Below, piece after piece: positions 55,055 to 62,397 of a DNA stretch of 64,000 nt. The notes beneath the pieces are model-generated. The model searched no databases. It was not told the DNA's origin and saw only the letters and a program-made list of their open reading frames with translations. The DNA lies in assembly GCA_964642505.1 (NCBI GenBank), contig CAZXQY010000002.1:1-64000 (forward strand). Direction: 5' to 3'. The translations under genes were made by a program, and so were the position numbers. Numbering within the stretch: the stretch's first letter is position 1; each line of letters begins with the position of its first letter. Origin of the DNA: TMED69 sp964642505 (GTDB lineage: Bacteria > Pseudomonadota > Gammaproteobacteria > Ga0077536).

Positions 55055-55996
55055 CTAATACTTTTTAATTTGATCGAATACGAAGTCTTCAAAGCCTTTT
55101 TTATTAACCGAGTGTACCCAATTTACGTTGGGCTCGTTTGCTGATACGTTCCAAAAATCAACAGAGGTATGCCCCATGGTAAGGGACGAACGCGTTTCAG
55201 TTTCAAGGTAACATTTTTTGCATTCGAATAGATCTTGTTTAAGCACAAAAGCAACGGTGCAGGCATCATGCAAGGGTGGTCCAGTTTTCTGATGTCTTAT
55301 ATTGTCGTGGTTAGCTAAACAGCTGATCATTTCAACCACCGTGTTACCGACTTTCGAATTTAAGGCATCCAGCCTCTTTAAAAGACCTGTTGTGCCCGTA
55401 GCCTGATGAGTCACATCTAAACCTAAAACGTTGATAGTCACGCCGCTTTTGAAAATCAAATCCGCTGAGTGGGGGTCCGCGAAAATATTGTATTCGGCAG
55501 AAGGCGTGATATTACCAGCTTCTTTCATTGCGCCACCCATCATTACAATTTCTCTTATTTTGCCCTTAATTTGGCTTTTTTTTCGGATCGCCGAGGCGAC
55601 ATTAGTAAGTGGTCCGGTGGTAATCACGCAGGTCGAATTATCCTTTGCTCTCATTAAAGTATCGATTATGAAATCCGTTGCATTTTTATTTTCCAAACCC
55701 CTCTTCGCGTCAAATACTGCTACTGAACCTAAGCCTGTTTTGCCATGTACGTTTTCCGCTGTGACAATAGGTCGTTTCCAGGGTTTGTCGGCGCCGGCGT
55801 ATATTGGAAGATCATCTCGCCCGGCCAAAGTTCTAATCATGCAGGCATTTCTTGATGCTAGGTCTAAATGAACGTTACCGGACACACTAGTGATTCCTAG
55901 TATATCGAGTTCTTCTTCAGCAGCCATTGCCATAAAAAGATTTATGGCGTCGTCAAGACCCGGATCGCAATCGATAATAACTGGTAATGGTTTCAT
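55055..55996 (-). CDS. Inosine/uridine-preferring nucleoside hydrolase (IunH family)
   Basis: Cleaves nucleosides to free base and ribose. The 313-aa protein has the calcium-binding DCDPGLDDAINLF (residues 9-21) and the later PPLHDACTVAFVL (about residue 240) supplying a ribose-binding His/Asp. Other hallmarks are GNVHLDLASRNA, TGPLTNVASAI and MMGGAMKEAGN. Substrate spectrum could be purine, pyrimidine or nicotinamide ribosides. It is divergent from the GATase-like/LacI/ribokinase operon across a 269-bp region. Confidence 0.92.
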   Translation of the reverse strand: MKPLPVIIDCDPGLDDAINLFMAMAAEEELDILGITSVSGNVHLDLASRNACMIRTLAGRDDLPIYAGADKPWKRPIVTAENVHGKTGLGSVAVFDAKRGLENKNATDFIIDTLMRAKDNSTCVITTGPLTNVASAIRKKSQIKGKIREIVMMGGAMKEAGNITPSAEYNIFADPHSADLIFKSGVTINVLGLDVTHQATGTTGLLKRLDALNSKVGNTVVEMISCLANHDNIRHQKTGPPLHDACTVAFVLKQDLFECKKCYLETETRSSLTMGHTSVDFWNVSANEPNVNWVHSVNKKGFEDFVFDQIKKY

Positions 55997-56121
55997 CCCA
56001 ACTTTGCCTCAAACTGGTATACGGCATCGTAGATAGACGCTGACTCTTTTTGAACGACGGAAGGAGAAAAATAAATCAATATTCTCAACTCTTCAAAATA
56101 AGCTAATTGTCGAATATTAGC

Positions 56122-56133
56122 ATAAACGTTTAT
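56122..56133. promoter_or_regulatory. LacI-type operator 2 in the divergent control region
   Basis: A perfect 12-bp palindrome, ATAAACGTTTAT. It lies between the divergent nucleoside hydrolase and the regulator operon and overlaps a candidate plus-strand promoter (TTGTCG at 56107, TATATC near 56131). Confidence 0.65.
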
Positions 56134-56172
56134 ATCAGGTAGATTATGCCGCTTAAAAAATGCTATCCTTAG

Positions 56173-56200
56173 CCGCGCGAAGCCTCCAGGATTCGCGCGG
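56173..56200. promoter_or_regulatory. Perfect GC-rich hairpin in the leader of the regulator operon
   Basis: A 9-bp inverted repeat CCGCGCGAA / TTCGCGCGG encloses a 10-nt loop. It lies 66 nt before the start at 56266, so it would be in the 5' leader. No T-run follows on the plus strand, so it is not a simple terminator there. Confidence 0.5.
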
Positions 56201-56265
56201 CGCCGTGTCTCGTGTCAACTAAAGTTGCACTGGTACAGTATCAACGAGTTTGGAGGGTAAATCTG

Positions 56266-57036
56266 ATGGCGGCACAAGGGAACGAACCTATTCGAATGCT
56301 TGTCGTAGGAGAATCTTGGATCAAGCACACTATCCATCAGAAGGGCTTTGACCAGTTCCATACTACTGAGTACGAGGAAGGCGCGGGAGTATTTCTGAAG
56401 TCTTTTGATTCAAATGACTTTGATTTAACGTATGTGAGAGCCCACGAGATAGGCGGCAAATTTCCTACGGATATCGCTGGCCTGAACCGGTTCGATGTTA
56501 TAATTTTGAGTGATATAGGAGCTAATTCTTTTCTTCTGTGTGAAGAGACTTTTTCTCGGTCTGAAAAGAGTGTTAATCGATTAGAGTTGCTGGCGGAATT
56601 TGTGAGAGAAGGAGGAGGATTGATGATGGTCGGAGGCTATATGTCGTTTTCGGGTATCGATGGGAGGGCACGGTATCAGATGAGCCCCCTCGCGTCAGTG
56701 CTACCCGTCGAGATGTTGCTGGTAGATGACCGTGTGGAAAAGCCGGAAGGCTTGAAAGCTCAAGTGTCGGCGGCAGATCATCCAGCTTTGGGCAGCGCGA
56801 CGTCCGATTGGCCAATTCTACTCGGATATAATAAGTTTACCGCAAAGAACTATGCTGAGACTCTTGTGTCCTTTGAGGACGATCCAATCTTGGTACTAGG
56901 TGCGGCTGGTTCCGGACGAGCGGTTGCGTTCGCGTCTGATGTTGCCCCGCACTGGGCTCCACCCGAGTTTATGGTATGGCCTCATTACCACCAACTTTGG
57001 CGTTCTGTGGTGAGGTGGACAGCGAACAGAGTATGA
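56266..57036 (+). CDS. Glutamine-amidotransferase-like (GATase1-like, DUF1355) protein
   Basis: A 256-aa protein of the class I glutamine-amidotransferase-like fold (PF07090-type). It shows RMLVVGESWIKHTIHQKGFD, the DVIILSDIGANSF strand, and GGGLMMVGGYMSFSG where true amidotransferases have a Cys nucleophile; here there is none at that position. ATG at 56266 follows GGAGGG at 56252-56257; an upstream frame opens at 56212. It overlaps the lacI gene by ATGA. Role in sugar or nucleoside use is suggested only by context. Confidence 0.82.
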   Translation: MAAQGNEPIRMLVVGESWIKHTIHQKGFDQFHTTEYEEGAGVFLKSFDSNDFDLTYVRAHEIGGKFPTDIAGLNRFDVIILSDIGANSFLLCEETFSRSEKSVNRLELLAEFVREGGGLMMVGGYMSFSGIDGRARYQMSPLASVLPVEMLLVDDRVEKPEGLKAQVSAADHPALGSATSDWPILLGYNKFTAKNYAETLVSFEDDPILVLGAAGSGRAVAFASDVAPHWAPPEFMVWPHYHQLWRSVVRWTANRV

Positions 57037-58070
57037 GATCCGTCAAAAGCGTTTCTGGACGGACTACGATGAAGGACGTAGCGGATTATGCCAACGTCTC
57101 AATTAGTACAGTTAGCTACGTTCTTAATGGGAACGGCCCGGTCAGCCAAGCGCGGAAAAAGTCAGTTGAGCAGGCTATAAAGGCTCTCAATTACATACCT
57201 AATGAATCGGCCCGGGGATTAAAATTACAAGTCTCGTCCACTATAGGATTGGTGGTGCCCGGCCTAGAAAACCAATTTTTCAGCGTTTTGGCTAGGGGTG
57301 TGGTGCAAGCGGCTTCGGCCAAGAATCGTTTGGTAGTTTTTTGTAGTGCTGAGACCTCTGAAGAAGCCGAATATGGAATTGCACGCCTTTTATCTAGTAA
57401 ACGGGTAGATGGTGTGATTTACGAAAGTGACTTTCAAGAATCGAGGGAATCTCTTTTGGAACTTCAGTCTCTTGGGCCTGTTGTTTTGGTTGATGAGAGG
57501 ATACCAGGGATTGATTTGCCTGCCGTTGTAGCCGATGGAAGGCAAGGTGCCCGGGATATAGCGACCCACATGATTAATTTGGGACATAGGAAAATCTCTT
57601 GTGAAACAGGGCCTGACGGGCATTGGACGGCGGAGCAACGACTAGCAGGGTATCGTGAAGGGCTTGCACTCGGTGGAGTACACCCTGATACTATGGAGGT
57701 TATCGCAGGCGATTACAGAATGAACTCAGGGTATGAAGCTGCTAAGTTATTGTTATTACGCCCTAAGTCAGACCGTCCCACCGTGTTGATGTGTTCTAAT
57801 GACCTGATGGCTATAGGCGCTTTGGAGTTTTGTCGTGCTGAGGGCATAGTTGTCCCACGTGATGTAAGTATTACCGGATTTGATGATATCCCGATCGCCA
57901 ACTTGCTTACCCCGAGATTAACGACGGCTAGCCAACCGGCTCTCGACATGGGTAAGGAAGCTGCCGACTTGTTAATAAAACTGATAGACGGAGAAATCGA
58001 GAGTTCCGTCCGTTCTCCCTACCCAGTGGATTTAGTTGTTCGAGACTCAACGGCTGAACCTTTAAGCTAG
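57033..58070 (+). CDS. LacI/PurR-family transcriptional regulator
   Basis: A 345-aa repressor. The N-terminal helix-turn-helix reads TMKDVADYANVSISTVSYVLNG (residues 12-33), followed by the hinge with ESARGLKL, in which the leucine intercalates DNA in the family. A periplasmic-binding-like effector domain follows (IGLVVPGLENQFFS, DRPTVLMCSNDLMAIG, ITGFDDIPIANLLTPRLTT). ATG at 57033 overlaps the preceding stop. AAACGTTT operators lie next to its own operon and two others, so it probably controls all three. Effector may be ribose or a nucleoside. Confidence 0.92.
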   Translation: MRSVKSVSGRTTMKDVADYANVSISTVSYVLNGNGPVSQARKKSVEQAIKALNYIPNESARGLKLQVSSTIGLVVPGLENQFFSVLARGVVQAASAKNRLVVFCSAETSEEAEYGIARLLSSKRVDGVIYESDFQESRESLLELQSLGPVVLVDERIPGIDLPAVVADGRQGARDIATHMINLGHRKISCETGPDGHWTAEQRLAGYREGLALGGVHPDTMEVIAGDYRMNSGYEAAKLLLLRPKSDRPTVLMCSNDLMAIGALEFCRAEGIVVPRDVSITGFDDIPIANLLTPRLTTASQPALDMGKEAADLLIKLIDGEIESSVRSPYPVDLVVRDSTAEPLS

Positions 58071-58080
58071 TTTAACTGAA

Positions 58081-59022
58081 ATGTCTAGGGTAATAGTCGT
58101 AGGAGCTATCAATGTCGATCTCGTTATTTCGGCAGAAAAGCTGCCGGCGCCCGGGGAGACGGTTTTGGGAGGTGATTTAGGGATATTTGGTGGGGGAAAG
58201 GGTGCGAATGCCGCCGTAGCTGCTGCTCGAGCGGGTGCAGAGGTTTTTTTGATTGGCTCGGTCGGTGACGATGATTTTGGCCAAGGGGCTCTTGAGTCCC
58301 TGAAGAAAGATGGCGTCAATTTAGATATGGTCGCTGTCGCTTCCGAAGTCACTACTGGTACCGCTTTAATTGCAGTGGATTCCAAGGGAGAAAATCAAAT
58401 CATATTGGGACCTGGAGCCAATGATACGCTCTCTCCGGATATAGTCGGTAAAAATTTGCTAAGTTTTTTGCGGCAAGGAGACATAGTTCAGATAAGCACG
58501 GAAATTCCGTTTGAGGTTGTGTCTGCTGCGGCTCATTCTGCTAAAAATGCTGGGGTTAGATGGATACTTAATCCGGCACCCGTCGTCCCCAATCTTTGGG
58601 ACTTGTTGCCTTTGGGGCCTATCTTGACTCCGAATGAGGTGGAGCTGGCGAGTCTAGTAGGAGATGTGGGAGCGAAACTGCAGTTTGGGAAGGAACAAAT
58701 TTCAGAGTCGCTAGAGATTTTGACGGCCCGTAGTGGCGCCCCAGCTATTGCTACTTTGGGGTCAGAAGGTTGCGCAATTTCGGACCCGAGCTCGCGAATC
58801 TTCGAATCTTTCCCGGTGAAAAAACGGATAAGAGTTGTCGATACGACGGGTGCGGGAGACACCTTCAATGGTGTTTTGGCGGCCGGTCTATCCGAGGGTA
58901 AAACTCTTACGTCGGCTGTAAAAACAGCTATGGTAGCCGCCGGTTTGTCGGTGATGAAAGTAGGAGCTCGGGAAGGTATGCCGTTAAAGTCAGCAATCGT
59001 TGAGGCTGCTTCTAAACAGTAG
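58081..59022 (+). CDS. rbsK: Ribokinase
   Basis: PfkB-family kinase making ribose 5-phosphate. The 313-aa protein starts SRVIVVGAINVDLV and has the first PfkB signature GGGKGANAAVAAARAGAEV (residues 37-55) and the second DTTGAGDTFNGVLAAG (about residue 250-265) with the catalytic Asp. It starts 10 nt after lacI. Ribose could come from nucleoside hydrolase. No rbsABC uptake genes are present, which suggests that ribose arises inside the cell. Confidence 0.93.
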   Translation: MSRVIVVGAINVDLVISAEKLPAPGETVLGGDLGIFGGGKGANAAVAAARAGAEVFLIGSVGDDDFGQGALESLKKDGVNLDMVAVASEVTTGTALIAVDSKGENQIILGPGANDTLSPDIVGKNLLSFLRQGDIVQISTEIPFEVVSAAAHSAKNAGVRWILNPAPVVPNLWDLLPLGPILTPNEVELASLVGDVGAKLQFGKEQISESLEILTARSGAPAIATLGSEGCAISDPSSRIFESFPVKKRIRVVDTTGAGDTFNGVLAAGLSEGKTLTSAVKTAMVAAGLSVMKVGAREGMPLKSAIVEAASKQ

Positions 59023-59125
59023 GCTAAAAAACACTCTTTATTTTGACATTTATTGTCCGTAAAAGCCTTAGCCTACCAATTTGTCTAAAAACCCCGCAGA
59101 TTTTGACAAATTTAAGGTCAAATTT

Positions 59126-59137
59126 AGAAACGATTCT
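59126..59137. promoter_or_regulatory. LacI-type half-degenerate operator
   Basis: AGAAACGATTCT, differing from the perfect palindrome downstream at one position in the core. It lies exactly 100 bp upstream of operator 3. Two operators at such distance could allow DNA looping. Confidence 0.45.
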
Positions 59138-59225
59138 AAGTGTTTCTAAGCATATTACTAGAATTTAATACATCCAGATATTGACACGGTAGAAGTTATT
59201 CCCTAGCCTCCCATATTGTATATGT

Positions 59226-59237
59226 AGAAACGTTTCT
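59226..59237. promoter_or_regulatory. LacI-type operator 3 ahead of DUF1329/DUF1302/MMPL
   Basis: A perfect 12-bp palindrome, AGAAACGTTTCT, 29 bp before the DUF1329 ATG. TTGACA at 59181-59186 and the A/T-rich TATTGTATATG at 59214-59224 lie just upstream, so the site would lie near the transcription start. Confidence 0.65.
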
Positions 59238-59265
59238 TTTTCGGGGATAAATTTGGGGGGGACCA

Positions 59266-60459
59266 ATGAGTTTAACGAATCGTAACGTCGGGGCTCTTAG
59301 TTCGACACTGACATTAATATTTCTTCTGTTGGTATCTAGTGTGTCGGCTGAAGAAATGATCATGGGAAAACCTTACTCGATTAGTCCCGGCGCTGAGCCA
59401 GGCACATTTGTATGTAAGTGGGGGGACGAGACCGTAAACTGGAAGCCCCAAGCGTGGCACCCCAGCGATTATAAGTCCCTTGGCCCAAATATCTATGACC
59501 GCTGGGTGCAATCTGGCTTACCTTACCCTTGGGAAAAACCGCTGGAAGACCGAGTGAAGCAGGACGGTAGGGAAGTACATGATCGATCGTACACGGCTTT
59601 GTATTTTAATGAATTTGGAGAGAACTACATTACTGAATGGTCAATTGATTTGATGTCACCCGACGGTACCATGCGAGACAAAAGGCTATTCGAATGGATG
59701 GTTGCTTATCGACTTAACCCTGATGGCTTACCTAAAAATCTAATTGGGAAGGTACGCGCACAGTACATGTTTACTTTCGTCGCGCCTAACGACATGAGAG
59801 GGTTAGGTATATCGACTACTATTTACGATGGCATGAAGTTTAATGATGAATTTCTTTATACTCCCTCTGCTAGACGAGTTCGACGCTTACCTCTAGGGGC
59901 CAGACAGGACATCATACCGGGTACTATAGTTAGGTGGGAAGATTTTCCCCAAGTAAAACCGTTTCCCGATATCGATTATGAGGTGGTAGGGTTTACACTG
60001 TACGCTGGCCAACCGGACGGCACTATGGGATTTGCTTCAGAAACAAAGGGAGAACAGGTTAACATCGGGATCGACGGCGTGTGCGAGCCCGCGTTTATAC
60101 TCGAGTTGAAACCTCAGTCGGGAAAATATTGGTACGCGAAACAACGACGAATTGTCGGAATCAAAACGGGCAGTAGCTGGTATGAAGAAGTCTTTGATTC
60201 CAAGGGAGAGTTGATTCGTACACGAGTGAATAGACGGGCAATAGCAACGTCTGATCCTCGGTTACAAAATGCCAATCAGGAACTAGAAGATTGGCAAATG
60301 ATTTGGGCCGGTGAGTATTTCTTTGAGCCGAAAAGCGGGTTCAGAATGGATTGGTACATGAACGAGTTCTGGATAAATTACGACAAGATGCCTAGAGATA
60401 TCGTAAGCCTAGACAATCTGAGTAAGGAACCAGTGCGCAAGATTTTGTTTTGGGAGTAA
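59266..60459 (+). CDS. DUF1329 periplasmic protein
   Basis: A 397-aa protein with a signal peptide (TLIFLLLVSSVSA, cleavage near residue 28). DUF1329 proteins are LolA/LolB-like beta-barrel-half folds of unknown function, usually encoded beside DUF1302 and MMPL/RND genes. Typical parts are FTFVAPNDMRGLGISTTIY, DEFLYTPSARRVRRLP and the C-terminal WDQIWAG-like DWQMIWAGEYFFEPKSG. A GGGGGGGACC lies before the ATG. Operator 3 stands in front. Confidence 0.88.
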   Translation: MSLTNRNVGALSSTLTLIFLLLVSSVSAEEMIMGKPYSISPGAEPGTFVCKWGDETVNWKPQAWHPSDYKSLGPNIYDRWVQSGLPYPWEKPLEDRVKQDGREVHDRSYTALYFNEFGENYITEWSIDLMSPDGTMRDKRLFEWMVAYRLNPDGLPKNLIGKVRAQYMFTFVAPNDMRGLGISTTIYDGMKFNDEFLYTPSARRVRRLPLGARQDIIPGTIVRWEDFPQVKPFPDIDYEVVGFTLYAGQPDGTMGFASETKGEQVNIGIDGVCEPAFILELKPQSGKYWYAKQRRIVGIKTGSSWYEEVFDSKGELIRTRVNRRAIATSDPRLQNANQELEDWQMIWAGEYFFEPKSGFRMDWYMNEFWINYDKMPRDIVSLDNLSKEPVRKILFWE

Positions 60460-60528
60460 GAGTCAGGGAGCAATAACTCTGTGATGTTCCGGGGACGATG
60501 GAGAGTTCAATTATTTCGGGGGGATAAA

Positions 60529-62235
60529 ATGGGCAACAGTACTAGGATTAAATTAGGGATTTCGGCTTTTCTGATAGCCTTGACCATAGTTTTTGTGGGC
60601 GGGGCGGGGCAGGCCTTTGCTCGCACCCAAATAGGAGACTTTGAGATAAGCGGAGAGATTTTCCATCTCTCGGAGCTCCGCTTCGATGGGACTCCGTCGG
60701 ATACCAAGGAATTTGACTTGTTTGTGGCTCCCGGTGTTAGTTTGGGACCAGCGGCATTAGGTGCGCCGAGTAATCAAGAGAATTTTGAAACCCTGAATGC
60801 CTTTAGGACTGAACTTAATCTAGAGACAGTTTACAAAGGTATCGACCATATTACGCCAGTACTGAAACTTCGGATGTATTATGACGGCGCTTTCGATATT
60901 AACGATAAAAGCAATACTATATCTGAACCTTGGAAGACTAATCTGCAAAACGGACAACATGACGAATGGGATCCAGTCATAAGGGAAGCTTATATCGACT
61001 TTAACTATCACCCGGTCTGGGTTCGCGCCGGTAGGCAGATCGTCACTTGGGGTAGGTCAGATGGTGTGACAGTTCTAGATGTTGTAACTCCGAGAAATTT
61101 TAGAAATCCGCTGACATTTGAACAAGAGCGTTTCATGATTCCGCAAGATATGATCAATCTTAAGTGGGATTTGACACGTAGTTGGGTGCCAGGAGGGATC
61201 TCGAAAGAGTTACAGGTAATATGGAATCTTGATTGGACTCCCTCACGGTTCCCAGGATTTTATCAACGCCAAGAAGGTCAGCATCCCTACACGTTGAATG
61301 TCGTAGAGTTCGCTAATCAGGTCATTAATGTTTCTGAAGGACTTTTTGGAGAGAACGATTTTTTTGCGCATTCAGACTGGGATAAAGGTGACGTTTGGGA
61401 CAAGCAAGAAGTTTTTGTCAGATGGCGTGCTAGGACGGGTTCAGGTCTCGGGCCATTTTCTGATCTTACCTATTCCATACACTATGCGCATCTCTTTGAC
61501 GATATTCCGATCTATGAACTCGGAGGTCGTATAAATGCGGGCTTCGCGTATCAGATTGCCGGGCCGCGGGCTGCAGGGGGCGGAATTGATTTTAGTAGGC
61601 ATCGCTATGACTTGGCTGGCTTTTCCTTTGACAAGGCACTCATGTGGTTACCAGGTGCCCTAGAAGGGACGGTGCTACGAGGTGAGGTCGTCTACAACAT
61701 GGGTAAGCGTTTTTATGAGCCCGATCTTGAAACCCATAAGGCCGATCAAGTCACGGCCTTGATAGGGCTTGATCAGTACTTGTATGTTGGACCAAGAGAT
61801 ATTACGCCGACACCTTGGTTCGTGTCGTTTCAATACTGGCGGGATAACATTTTAAGGACGGCCGGACCGGGTCGGTTTACTGATCTAGGCTCAGCCGCTT
61901 GTGCGGCCCAACCCCGGTGCGGTGAGAGGGGTTATTTGATCGGTGGTGCCTCCAACGCGTTCGATGGGCAGCGTGGGCAAAAGAGGGACGTCGTTACACT
62001 TTTTATGTTCAACGATTTTCTTCCAGGGAAAACCCTGCGTGTAGAACTTTTTGGATTGCACGAGTTTCAAGAGCGACAAGAGTCGACTTGGGTGAGGGGT
62101 GTTTTAGGATATAACTGGAATAATCGCCTCAATACGCGGATTGGAGTCAATTATATATGGGGTAAGAATGACGCCTTTTTTGGCCAGTTCGAAAAGAATC
62201 GAAACGTTTTTATGGAGGTAAAATATACGTTCTGA
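60529..62235 (+). CDS. DUF1302 outer-membrane protein
   Basis: A 568-aa outer-membrane beta-barrel-type protein with a signal peptide (IALTIVFVGGAGQAFA) and a C-terminal Phe (VFMEVKYTF). DUF1302 segments are REAYIDFNYHPVWVRAGRQIVTWG and DVVTPRNFRNPLTFEQER. ATG at 60529 has GGGGGG; a longer frame starts at 60481. The family works with DUF1329 and an RND permease, probably in lipid or hydrophobic-compound traffic across the envelope. Confidence 0.9.
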   Translation: MGNSTRIKLGISAFLIALTIVFVGGAGQAFARTQIGDFEISGEIFHLSELRFDGTPSDTKEFDLFVAPGVSLGPAALGAPSNQENFETLNAFRTELNLETVYKGIDHITPVLKLRMYYDGAFDINDKSNTISEPWKTNLQNGQHDEWDPVIREAYIDFNYHPVWVRAGRQIVTWGRSDGVTVLDVVTPRNFRNPLTFEQERFMIPQDMINLKWDLTRSWVPGGISKELQVIWNLDWTPSRFPGFYQRQEGQHPYTLNVVEFANQVINVSEGLFGENDFFAHSDWDKGDVWDKQEVFVRWRARTGSGLGPFSDLTYSIHYAHLFDDIPIYELGGRINAGFAYQIAGPRAAGGGIDFSRHRYDLAGFSFDKALMWLPGALEGTVLRGEVVYNMGKRFYEPDLETHKADQVTALIGLDQYLYVGPRDITPTPWFVSFQYWRDNILRTAGPGRFTDLGSAACAAQPRCGERGYLIGGASNAFDGQRGQKRDVVTLFMFNDFLPGKTLRVELFGLHEFQERQESTWVRGVLGYNWNNRLNTRIGVNYIWGKNDAFFGQFEKNRNVFMEVKYTF

Positions 62236-62397
62236 CGGCGTCTGGTTTTTACCCTAAAAGTTCCCACGCGTTTTACCTATCGGGGGGTGGCCGAGCAGTC
62301 GTTTGTTGAGATGACAATGGCCGATTTTGATTCTATGGTGACGTGATGCCGAAGCCATCGGCCGTTGGTATGTTGATGCTCAGGAAACAACCAAAAC

